64,000 bases of DNA, taken from Fagopyrum homotropicum. Lineage: Eukaryota > Streptophyta > Magnoliopsida > Caryophyllales > Polygonaceae. The stretch covers positions 28,021,501 through 28,085,500 of the forward strand of contig BSWB01000004.1 of the NCBI GenBank assembly GCA_033239125.1, written 5' to 3'. This document shows, one piece after another, positions 19,192 to 29,936 of the stretch; position 1 is the stretch's first letter; each line of letters opens with the position of its first letter. The translations under genes and the position numbers were made by a program. The notes below the pieces were generated by a model that saw only the letters and a list, made by a program, of their open reading frames with translations, ran no database searches and was not told the DNA's origin.

Positions 19192-21907
19192 TCAAACAAG
19201 GTATAGTGGTGCAACCTTCTCAACCGGAACTTCCGGATTGTATTTCTTAAGTCTATGACCATTAAACTTGAAGCTTCCACTCGTTTCTCCCCAAATCTCA
19301 ATTGCAGCATAAGGGAAAACATGTTTCATAACATAAGGTCCGGTCCATCTAGATTTCAACTTACGTGGAAAGAGGCGGAGGCGGAAGTTGAAGAGTAGAA
19401 CTAAGTCTCCTTCTTTAAGCTCCTTAGGAATGATACGCTTGTCATGCCATTTCTTCGTCCTTTCTTTATAGATCTTGGCATTCTCATAAGCGTTCAAACG
19501 CAGCTCCTCCAGCTCATTGATATCCAATAGCTGCTTCTCACCGGCTTCCTTGATGTCGAAGTTCAACCATTTGATCGCCCAATATGCCTTGTGTTCTAAC
19601 TCAACGGGCAAATGACAAGACTTCCCATATACCAAATTATAAGGGGTGGTACCAATGGGAGTCTTGAGTGCGGTCCTGTAAGCCCAAAGAGCGTCGTCCA
19701 ACTTCATGGACCAATCTTTCCTAGTCCTAGAGACGGTCTTCTCCAAGATTGCTTTAATTTCTATATTTGAGATCTCGACCTGTCCACTAGTTTGAGGGTG
19801 ATAAGGGGTTGCTACCTTGTGGGTTACCCCATACTTTGATAAAAGTGCGTTAAACTTCCGGTTGATGAAATGCGTCCCTCCATCGCTGATGATGATATGT
19901 GGAGTCTCAAAATGTGGAAAGATAGTCCTGTTAAAGAACTTCACAACCACCATGGCGTCATTAGTGGGAGAGGCAATGGCTTCAACCCATCTAGAGACGT
20001 AGTCGATAGCTAGGAGAATGTAGAGGTTTTCTCCGGATGATGTGAAAGGTCCCATGAAATCTACTCCCCATACATCAAAGATCTCAACCTCCTGTATGTT
20101 ATTGAGTGGCATCTCATTCCTTCTAGATAAGTTCCCTGTTCTTTGGCATGCATCACAAGAGACAACAAACGTTTGCACATCCTTAAATAATGTAGGCCAA
20201 AAGAAACCGGAACGTAATACCTTAGCGCATGCCTTGTTGGCGCTAGCATGCCCTCCACAAGGGAGTGAGTGACAATGCCGTATGACGCTATTAACTTCAT
20301 CTTCCAGAATGCATCTTCGAAGCATCCCATCTGGCCCTCTCTTGAATAGCAGCGGTTCATCCCAATAGTTATGGCGTACATCCTTGAAGAATTTCTTCCT
20401 TTGAGCGTACGTCAATCCGGGTGGTATTTCCTGGCAAACAAGATAATTAACAATATCAGCATACCAAGGTCCTTTATTATCAGAAATTTGGTGGAGAGAA
20501 TGTTCCTCCAACTGAGGATGAATGTCAGAAAAGGGAGTAAGAAGTTTGTTATTTTCAGTAGTCTCAGTTGACATCATCTCGCTTTCGACCTCGGTCGAGG
20601 TCCAGAGAGGGTGACCGAGATGTTCTTCAGTCACCTCGCTTGGTCCAAAAAGTGCCTCGGTCGAGGTACTGCAACTGGAACCGAAACTAGAGATCTTCTT
20701 CTCCTGGATTAGTCTTTCGGTTTTAGCTCCTGGATCTTCTTTCAGCGCCTTTAAGCTCCGTATATCTGCATCACAAGAAGCATCTATACCTTCCTCCATT
20801 AAGCTAAAGCTAATAACTTTTTCAAGTGGATCTTTAATAAGGATAGAGCTCACCAATTCTCTTGATTCTTCATCATCATAGATGTTGAAGATATCATCTC
20901 CTAGCTACTCTCCCTTCATTGCCGCAAGTAATGAAAACTCCACTTCATCTCCGCCAATGTTGAACTTTAGCTTGGCGTTCTTACAATCCACATTGCAACC
21001 CGAAGTTGCTAGAAATGGTCTCCCGAGAATGATAGGAATGGGATAATCTGCTGGAATGTCAAGCACAACAAAGTCTATAGGTAAATAGAAGTTACCTAAC
21101 TTAACCGGAACGTCCTCCAAAATGCCCACGGGATGGGTAATGGAGCGGTCCGCCATGTATAACCGTATCTTCACCGGCTTGGGCTCTCCAAAACCAATCT
21201 TAACACATAGCTCCAGCGGGATGATGCTCACGCTGGCTCCTAGATCACATAAGGCTTCACAAGTGACATCCCCAGCTTGAATGGGAATGCAAAATAAGCC
21301 GGGATCTCTCAACTTGGGTGGCATCTTCTCCTTCATGATTTGAATGAGCTCCGAGGATTTAGATGTCATCCTCACTTTACCAAAGTCTTCCAACTTCCTC
21401 TTCCTTGATAGAATCTCTTTCAAGAACTTCCCATAGGCGGGCATCCCTAGAATAGCATCAAGGAAAGGGATATTAATGTGTAGTTTATTCATCAAGTCAA
21501 GGAACTTACCAAAATGCTTGTCTAGATGTGCTCTGGCCCTTGACTGGGGGAATGGAAGTGGTGGTTTATATGCAGGAGGTGGAATATAAACTTCAGTTTT
21601 CTCCTCCGCTTTCTGTGGCTCCACCTCGGTTGGCCTCTCGGCCGAAGTGTTCTTCGACTACACCTGGACCGAGGTGGTTTTTGTTTGTACTGGCATCGAT
21701 CGAGGCACTGGATCTGCAGTCTTCATTCCACTCCTCGTCGTTATTGCCATAATTTGTCCCTCAGGGCTGCTTTCCGTCCTTGTTGGAAGCTTCCCTGGAT
21801 CTCTTGGCGCTTCATTCGCCTTGTTAAAGAATTGTTGTTCTAAGGCTTTTTGTACCTTCGAAAATGAAGTCATGGATGTCTTCATAGAGTTGAGCTTGAT
21901 CAAGATA
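19192..21907 (-). pseudogene. D: gag C-terminus, protease and integrase in one frame, RT-RNase H deleted
   Basis: A single minus-strand frame with two TAG codons (near 21656 and 20904; B has Gln/sense codons there). Gag tail (ILIKLNSMKTSM...ANEAPRDPGKLPTR), then protease with catalytic Asp in CDLGASVSIIPLELC and the ILGRPFL motif. From 20856 to 19192 the frame is open for 554 residues: acidic linker with repeated Ser-Thr-Glu motif codons, then PWYADIVNYLVC, the integrase zinc finger (HCHSLPCGGH...CDACQRT), DDE residues (GVDFMGPF, ISDGGTHF, QVEISN) and the RWTGPYVM C-terminal domain. The protease-RT linker (EMMSTETTEN) joins the RNase H-integrase linker in frame, so RT and RNase H are cleanly absent. 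A has the same junction. Confidence 0.88.
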
Positions 21908-22228
21908 GGATCATCCTCCATCCAACAATGGCCATCCCTCTTTTCTTCGGAACTACATGCACCGGGCTAACCCATTTGCTGTCCGAGATAGGATATATGA
22001 TACCTGCATCCAACAACTTAAGAATTTCCTTCTTCACAACCTCTTTCATTATCGGATTTAACCGTCTTTGAGGTTCCTGTGAAGTCTTATGATCATCCTC
22101 TATTAGAATTCTATGCATGCAGAAAGAAGGCTTAATGCCAATAAGATCATCTATAGTATAACCCAAAGCCTTTTGATGCTTTCTCAGGACATGCATTAGT
22201 TTAGACAATTCAGATTCGGAGAGGGAAG
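21908..22228 (-). pseudogene. RT N-terminal fragment displaced into D gag at the edge of E
   Basis: On the minus strand: the end of the pre-RT linker (SESELSKLMHVLRKHQKALG), the RT start (IIYPISDSKWVSPVHVVPKK), then a loss of about 14 residues before GWRM, then an abrupt switch to gag (ILIKLNSMKT). Gag on the far side of E (45867) stops at AVLEAI, which is exactly where the left side resumes. The fragment is therefore extra sequence squeezed between gag and E's LTR. It belongs to the B/D family by similarity. Confidence 0.8.
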
Positions 22229-23036
22229 TGATAACACGATTTATGACTTAGGATTAGGCACTCATTTAGATATATTTTCCACTCATTCATGCATGGTCTA
22301 GCATTAGTTCACGACGTTTTCACTCAAATCATGTATTTTGTCGAGATAGACGTCTACGCGGACTTTTGCTTGCTTCATAGGTATTTAAATTTTGGGAGAT
22401 TTAGGAGCTTAATCGATGCATTCGAGAGTCACTCCTCGAGTTGATACACTTTCGGACTCATTGGAATGCAAGCTAAGGGCTAAGGAGGACTCATGGAACC
22501 TAGTCAACACAAGCCATGCACCAAATGGATGACTTAATGATCCAAGGCAAAGCTGAAGCACCAAACCACGGTTCACTGAAGGTCCACGGCCGTGGAACCA
22601 ACCGTGGTTTTTGCCAGACGGTTGTGACAGCTGTGCCACGATCTCATGGCTCACTCTAGCAAGGTTTTAGTATAAAAGTGGTCCTGCAAGGCTGAGAGAA
22701 GGCATCTTGGAGCAGCCATCCATTATCCCCTACCATCCAATCAAAAACATTCTAAAACAAGAAGATTCTCTTGGGAGAAGCTACCATTGAAGGAAGAAGA
22801 AGAGCTCCATTGGAGAGGAAGGAGAAGAACACACCATTGCTAGCACTTGATAGGTTTTGTAATGAAGAAATTCGGAATCGTTTTCTAGGGTTGTAAGAAT
22901 CGTTTGAACCTTCTTTTGGAAGGGTTGTGAGTCTTTCTAATCTTAATTTCAGCTTGGTTTTGTTTGCTTTACTTGTTCATCTCTTTCTTTTCATTATCTT
23001 GCAAATGGAAGCCATGATTTTATGCTTGATGATTTC
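22229..23036 (+). repeat. E: 5' LTR, outer part
   Basis: TGATAACACG start, TATA box AGTATAAAAGTGG near 22668, and motif cluster with CCACGGCCGTGG at 22584-22595. It is interrupted by B at 23037 after the target copy ATTTC (23032-23036) and continues at 35468. It matches 44042-44843 of the 3' LTR. Confidence 0.93.
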
Positions 23037-26000
23037 TGTTCGCTCCAAACGGTGTGTGCAAGCTTTAAATTTATAACCCTAGATGTAAGCTTAAAACAAG
23101 GATGCGAACCCGCAGTGTACGGGTCAATCGTAGTAAAAAGCAAGGAATTTCAGGGGTCGATCACAGGGACTTAGTTAAACAAAGTCCAATTATGGTATGC
23201 TTATGTAAATACTAACCACAAAAGGTAATCAAAACAATCAAAGATGATAAACAGTCAATTAAGGAAATATGCAATTCTAGGGATTAAAGCATCTAGTTGT
23301 GGTTCCAACTCAAGATCTAAAGATAAGCGGACAAAGCTGAGGTTTTTGCATGGGGAAGGTGTTACTAAAGTGGAATAGATCACCGGGTAAGTCTCACTAC
23401 TCACTAATCCTAAAACGTAACTCCTATTACCGGGTAAGTCTCAAGGAATTAAGATAAAGAACTATAACCTCAAACTAACGCACCATCTAAGGGAATAGAA
23501 TCAACCTTTACCGGGTAAGTCTCAGGCTAACTCACAAAGATGGGATGAAAGCACACTCAAACCCCAATAAAGGATAAACCTTTATTACCTACACTTATGA
23601 TCTTAGGTAAACAAACTAAGGAATTACCGGGTAAGTCTCATCCTAAGCTTGCTTTGGACCAGGAAAGGTGTAATAAGGATAGGATTTAGCAAACTCTAAC
23701 ACTTAACTCTCAGTTTCGGATCAGATAAGTCACCTCGGTCAGCCAAATTCCACCCCGGCCGAGATGTTCATCGATTGAGCGAGATGCTTAGGGTTAAGGT
23801 AAAGACTCGAACTTTCAGGGTCCTACTGTGATTAAGATCATTCTATCATTGTTTTTCCCACAACCTTCAGCCAATCACCCTAGAATCACACAAGGAAATT
23901 AGCCACTCATCATCATGAAAGTATTAATCAAATATATGGGAAGAAGGTGAATATTTGAACAAGAAGAATTTAACGAAAAGACTTTAATAACTTAATCAAA
24001 TATCACAACAAAAGCGTTCTTTGGATAGAAATCCAACAAGGCAAGACAACATGGAAGGGAATCTAAGATAATCTTAAAAAAACCCTTCAAAAGCTATAAA
24101 AGCTACAATCTTCCTTCTTCAACCTTCAAAAAGGTTCTTCAAATCTCCCAACTGGAGTGTGGCTGTTGCGGTGTATAAACCCTGATCGGTGGTATAGCAT
24201 GATGATAGAGGATGTGCGGGGTGTCGGATTTGTGGGAAATCCGACCCTTTTTATAGGAAAATAACTCTCCAAAGATAAGATATCTTAGAAAGATCTCTTC
24301 CCATAAAAATAGGTAAAATATATGATCTAGCATATCTTCTTCCTTCCAGGAGCCAAGCCCAAAAATATTGTAACACCCCAAATCCGCGGGATATCGGGAT
24401 GATACGGGCGAGACCTCACGATGGGTCCCGACCCTTAGCTTGACAACAATTTCACCGGACCTTTCCAACATGGCACAAATAAAGGTAAAAACTCAAATCG
24501 TTTATAGTGTATGCGAGAAACTGGAAGTAAAAGTACAAAGTGGAAACTCAGCCGAGTCCTCAAAACGACACAATCTCAAAGCATAAATCCGAAACCATAA
24601 GTCCGAACATAACAAAAAGAAACCTAAAACGCCCCCGTCCTATAATGTACGGCGACCCTCGGCTGTCCACTCCTCCACCTCACTCGGCGGCGTCCCTAAA
24701 CTGTGGGGCATCTACACAAGCGGTTTAAAACCGTTAGCTCTATTCCAAGCATTAGAAACATGGTGAAGGCACAAACACACTCATACATCATAACATCACA
24801 TAATCATGCTCAACAAACAAGTCCGGTTTATTATCTTTATTTATTAGGTCGTATCCCGTTCTAATTCAACTTCTTTTGTGACACGAGAATCTCCCGAAAC
24901 TCGCCTCAGTCCCCACTTACCGCGTGGAACGGTACGGATGCATCCGCCCGTCTAACCACACGGGCTAGTCGCCAAGAACCTCCTAACTCTACGCAAGAGC
25001 TAGACAAGTTGTCACGGCCCGTTATCATACACTTGGGCCAAATAATATATAAAGGTCGGTAATCCTAATTCCGGTTTATAAGTTATAATGAAAGCAATAA
25101 AACACACACCACCAAACACTCAATGAATCTAATACATAGAATACAAGCTAAGTAAGTCCGAAGACTTACCTCTCTCAAGGTAACTCGAAACCACTCTCAA
25201 CTTCCCGCAGGAAAACGCTCTAAGCCTGACCAAGTGAAGCACTCTATCAATAACCAACTAAAAAGCTAGAAGTTCTCGGACTTCTAGTCTCCAACATATA
25301 TATATGATATCTAACTCTAGCATGCTAGGTCCAACCTATTATCTCGAGGATCATCATAAGATCGTAAAGAAGGTAAAGCAACAAGTTCCATATCCAATAA
25401 CCAATACCTAGGGTTCATGGCCACTACATGGCATTTGCTCTACGTTATGCTAAGTTCCTCTAACAAGTTATACTACCATAACCGAACTAACGAAGGAGAA
25501 GTACTCACACGAGATCCAAAGTGAAGCACGGTCTACGGAGTCAAGAACGAGTTCGATTGCTTCTATTGGGCGCTTCCGGACCTAAGGACAAAACTAAGCA
25601 AAATTAGCTTAAACGCTAATTTTGAAAGGAAGGTTTAGCGCATCAAGATTTCCAATGAAAACTCCGTTTTCTAAAGCCGAGGTTAAACTCTTAAAACGAA
25701 TTCTGGGCAAGATATCCAAAATGGAAAGTTGATTAAAAAAAACGAATTTCAAATTATCCAACAATCGGATTAAACCATCAAGGACACCAAATTAGTTTGT
25801 AAGGGAGTTGGGTCAAAATCTCCACAAAATCAAGGGTTTAATAATTTTAATAATTACTGTAGGGTATAAATGTTTCTTTCCAAAGTTATTGGGTTAAAAC
25901 TGCAATTACACACAAACTGGGCCCAAACTGTAATCATTTAAAAGAATAGGGTCGTAAATGTAAATATACAAAAACTGGGGCAAATATTGTAATTACACAA

Positions 26001-27289
26001 AAATCCCCTTTCTTGCCCTAGCCGTGTTCTGCAGAGAAGGAGAGAAGAGAGGGGAAGGCGGTCGGCGGCCGACGGCGGCTCCCTGGGCGAGGCAACGACT
26101 CCGACGACAGGGTAGAAGGCGGCGTTCCTGGCTGGCGTCTTCCGGCGGCTGTCATAGAAACACAGCCACCCGGTTACGCTGAGAGAGAAAAAACAAAAAG
26201 GAAAAGAGAGAGAGACTCGGGCTACTCACTATCCGGCGGCACAGGTGGTTTGGGGCGGAGGAACAAGCGGCTACAGATCCGGTCTCCGGTTGGTGTGGCC
26301 TCACCGTCGATCCCAATCCGCAAAGGAGATGAAGACTCGCTGCTTGCTTGATCTGTTGACCAGGGACGAAGGGAGGGAAAGGGGTGAGGTGTGAATGAGA
26401 GAGGAGAGGAGTGAATGAAAGAGAAGAGGGAAGGCTGCCTAGGAGGTTGTCATCACAGGAGGAGGGCGAGGGGTCGGCCAGCAGGCTAGGCGGGTAGGCT
26501 GCAAGCGGCGTGCAACAGTAGCGAAAGGAACGAGGAGACGCTGCTCTGCTCCTGGGCGGCCTATCAGCACGCAAGAAACAACAGGAGAAAAGAAGAAAAA
26601 AGAAAGGAAAGAAAAGGAAAAAAAATAGAGAAAAAGGAATTAGGGCAAACTCGATTAAATGATCGGAACAAGATTTTCCGGATCGATAAATCCCGACTCT
26701 CCGACTCAAATAGATTAATAAAATACGGAAAAGGTATTTTTAATATATATAAAAATACTTTTAATAAAAATTCAAGCTAATAACGAAACACTAGAAGGGA
26801 AAGAAAATGAAGTCGGAACGCAACCGAATAAACAGGGCGTTACAAATATAAGATCTCTTTCCAAAGATAAAAGATCTCAGCCAAGAATAAAATATTCTCG
26901 CCGCGTCCCAGGTGTTCGCCTCGGTCGAGTCGACTTCTCTGGATCACCTCGGTCGAGGTGAATTTGTGGTCAACCGAGGTGAGTCACAGCTGAATGTGAA
27001 ATCTCTCAAATCTGGTCCAAAGTAAATCTCTAATCCATGGCTATGCTTCCTGGATGTTTCCTTATGTTCCTGAATGTAGCTCCAATGACTCCTTAGCTCC
27101 TTTTGCTCCTTTTTGATGCAAAACGTGTCATTTTACCTACGATTACAACAAAACTAGGTGTAGACCTCGATTCCCGCAAAGGTAGATGAAATGGTAATAT
27201 AATCACATATAATACATACAAACATGCAGATTATTGAAGATAAAACGTCCAAACAAACCCTAAAATATAGACTATAATTCATGCTATCA
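23037..27289 (-). repeat. B: 3' LTR, interrupted by S2
   Basis: Outer pieces 23037-24368 and 26850-27289 belong to the LTR; the rest is the solo LTR S2 with its second target copy. Near 24233-24260 the TATA box reads CCTATAAAAAGG on the minus strand. Motif cluster at 26925-26985. Four GAGACTTACCCGGT repeats lie between about 23385 and 23645. Confidence 0.92.
24369..26844 (-). mobile_element. S2: 2.48-kb solo LTR of an unrelated gypsy-type element
   Basis: Ends are TGTAACACCCC and GGGCGTTACA, with a perfect target duplication AATAT (24364-24368 and 26845-26849) inside B's LTR. No tRNA primer site, polypurine tract or pol domain is present, and the whole unit reads as one long LTR. Long LTRs ending in GGGGTGTTACA recall Tekay/Del chromoviruses, which suggests minus orientation; this is inference from memory. 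A Pro/Ser-rich frame at 26152-26709 (minus) looks like low-complexity noise. It has no similarity to the Athila LTRs around it. Confidence 0.8.
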
Positions 27290-27304
27290 AAATACCCCAT
27301 ACTT
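27290..27304 (-). promoter_or_regulatory. B: polypurine tract
   Basis: AAGTATGGGGTATTT on the minus strand, next to the 3' LTR. Confidence 0.75.
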
Positions 27305-28633
27305 AGCCCTTGCTTGTCCCCAAGCAAGTTCCGCATATAAAAGGAAAGATAGAGTGGATTATAAGTCAATAAAGTCAATGAAAAGTCTTTCAAAACATTT
27401 TTATGGTGTGCAACAATCATAGATCACTCTAAGAGAATACTTCATGGAATTTAAAATCAAAATATGATCAAAACATTTTATAAGTATAAGAAAGTTGTTC
27501 ATCTTTGCATAAAATCATAGAATGCATATTAAGTCATAATTATCGAAATTAATCATGCATAATCCAGTTTAAACCGCTAAGTCAATCAACAAGCTCGACG
27601 TCTCAAGGGCTTCCCAAAAGAAAGGTCAAGAAACGTGTGGGGTAGGGATGTATGTAAGGTAATGTGGTGCTAGAATCCGGGAAAAGGATATACTTCACAT
27701 TCACTTTGACTTTCAACATCTTCCACCAATAAGCTTTGCTTATTTCACACTTTTTTCTTTTACTTTACTTTTTGGGATGCATGGACAGAGGTGCACAATA
27801 ACCGAAGCCTAGGAAATCAACAATCATCAATTTCTTGAGATGCATCAAACCCTTGATGCACATACCATGACCCGTTAGGAATATCGCTCAATCCGACTTT
27901 GGCAAGACACAAACACCCGGCTATGTGAATGGTGCCGAGTTACTCATCATCATGATTGACTTTCCCAAACCTATTATTACTTTCTAACACTTTCACTTCC
28001 AGCCAACTTCTCAACTTTAACTTCACTTGTTTTCACCACTTTGCTTGCTTCCAAATTCCCGGATAGGTAAAGGGAGGCAAAATGTATATGAGGGGCTAAG
28101 CATGATTAAGAAGAAGAAGAAGAGAGAAGAATGAATTGCCTTGGTCTTTCCAGGAAGAAAGTGAGAGAACTTATCTTGCGGTGTCAACCTTCAAATTCAA
28201 CATAATTTGGATAAAAACAAAGTATTAAACATGCCAATAATTTCAAACAAAACATTTAGCAACTTAAACATATTATAAAACCTTTCAAACGCATAAAGAT
28301 TTCAAAATCAGTCAGTAAGCAAAGTCTTCACTGAGATCATATCCAGATAAGGAGCACAAAAATCGTTTCCGAAAACTCTCAGTTAACCCACCTCGGTCGA
28401 GGTGTTCTTAGGTCAACCGAGGTGAAACACCTCGTTCGGCCAAAAATGCCCCGGTCGAGGTCAAATTTTTTTTTTTTTTTAAACCGGTTTTTTTTCAATT
28501 TCGACGTTTTTCTCAATCAAATAACCTGTAAGTATGCATGCAGTCTCAAATAAATACATAGATGCAAAAGTGAAGCATAAATATGAATAAATATCCGGTC
28601 AAATAAGGTCATACATCACATAAGTCAAATACA
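27290..28633 (-). other. B: 3' non-coding region
   Basis: No supported ORF. It contains the conserved block (about 27600-27950), motif copies at about 28385-28465 (two near-perfect), and a poly-T/poly-A stretch near 28465. It aligns closely with the matching region of A. Confidence 0.7.
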
Positions 28634-28638
28634 TCAAT

Positions 28639-28653
28639 AAACACCCCATACTT
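28639..28653 (-). promoter_or_regulatory. B: internal polypurine-like copy
   Basis: AAGTATGGGGTGTTT on the minus strand, one base different from the LTR-adjacent copy 1.35 kb away, preceded by the same GGGACAGTGTGTCCC hairpin as in A. Confidence 0.5.
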
Positions 28654-29033
28654 GGGACACACTGTCCCAGTGGGTCAAAATAAATCTAAGGACAGGATAC
28701 TCACCGAACATAGCTAAACAGCATGAAGAAGTAAGAAACAACTCCCAGATAAGACCATCTCGGTTGGCGAAGCACATCTCGGTCGAGGTGTTCTGACAGT
28801 ACCCGAGATGTATCTCAGTAAAGCTCGTTTCCTCAACTTCTCGAAATTTTGTTCTTCCAGTGTAGCTCCTGAACTGTGATCCTTCTTTTTGGAATACCTG
28901 GTTGTTGTCTAGAGGAAAACAAAAACAAAGCAACTATCTAAACTAAACTAGAAAAGGGAGAAGAAAGCAATACCTTGGGTTGCCTCCCAAGAAGCGCTTG
29001 GTTTAAGGTCGCTAGCTGGACCATGATGCGTCT
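28654..29033 (-). other. B: collapsed integrase-to-ORF-1 leader with ORF-1 deleted
   Basis: The conserved post-integrase stretch (GGGAGGCAACCCAAGG on the minus strand, about 28976-28991) is followed by a short leader with the family motif (28755-28820) and then, near 28700-28740, by sequence that in A lies just after ORF-1. ORF-1 (about 1.4 kb plus leader) is therefore missing. Confidence 0.7.
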
Positions 29034-29936
29034 CTCAAACGTGATGGGAGGTACCCTCACCCCATACTTCACCTCCATCGTGGGGTGAAGTAAGTAAGTC
29101 TATCAAACGCTCCAACAAGTGTAAGTGCTCATCGGGGAATGAATCGTCAATGGGCGGGTCGTCCTTCTCACGTGATGATGCAGGTTGCCGGCTGAGGTGA
29201 TCCGCAATAGAGTTTTCGGATCCCTTCTTATCGCGGATCTCTAAGTCAAACTCTTAAAGCAAGAGAATCCATCGAATAAGGCGTGGCTTGGCATCTTTCT
29301 TAGCCAACAAGTAACGGATGGCTGCATGGTCGGTGTAGACAATGACTTTCGCCCCTACTAGATAGGAACGAAACTTCTCGGAAGCGTAAACAACCGCCAA
29401 TAACTCCTTCTCGGTGGTAGCGTAGTTTCGTTGTGCTATATCTAGCGTCTTGCTAGCATAGTAAATGGCGGTGGTCCGTCCATCCTTCTTCTGTCCAAGC
29501 ACCGCTCCTACGGCTACATCACTAGCATCGCACATGATCTCAAAGGGCAAGGTCCAATCTGGAGGTTGGATAATGGGAGCGGAGATCAACGCTTCCTTAA
29601 TCCTGTAAAAAGCATCAAGACACTCCTGCGAAAACTCAAAAACAACATCTTTATTCAAGAGGTTAGTTAGTGGTTTAGAAATCTTGGAGAAGTCCTTGAT
29701 GAATCTCCTGTAGAAACCTGCATGCCCGAGAAAACTCCTCACACCTTTAACAGAACAAGGGGGAGGGAGTTTCTCAATAGTCTCGATCTTAGCGCGATCG
29801 ACCTCAATGCCTCGATTAGAAACGAGGTGTCCTAGCACAATGCCTTCATTAACCATGAAATGACACTTCTCCCAATTCAAAACGGGATTAGTGTCTTCAC
29901 ATCTTTTAAGTACTAGAGAAAGGTTAGATAGGCAAT
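29034..29936 (-). pseudogene. B pol: end of RT and RNase H, integrase deleted
   Basis: Continues the gag-pol frame after a frameshift near 29935. Residues: LNWEKCHFMVNEGIVLGH, FLGHAGFYRRFI, then RNase H with CDASDVAVGAVLGQ, TEKELLAVVYA and TDHAAIRYLLAKKDAKPR. A TAA after IRWILLL (about 29254) replaces a Gln codon seen in relatives. Beyond it the linker (EIRDKKGS, ADHLSRQP, DDSFPDEHLHLLERL) runs a short way and ends at TGA about 29034, immediately next to the post-integrase leader. No integrase domain is present, so about 1.3 kb has been lost. Confidence 0.85.

Noticed and set aside
26152..26709. 185-codon frame on the minus strand in S2
   Set aside because: Ser/Pro/Phe low-complexity sequence from purine-rich DNA, no domain; it lies inside a solo LTR.
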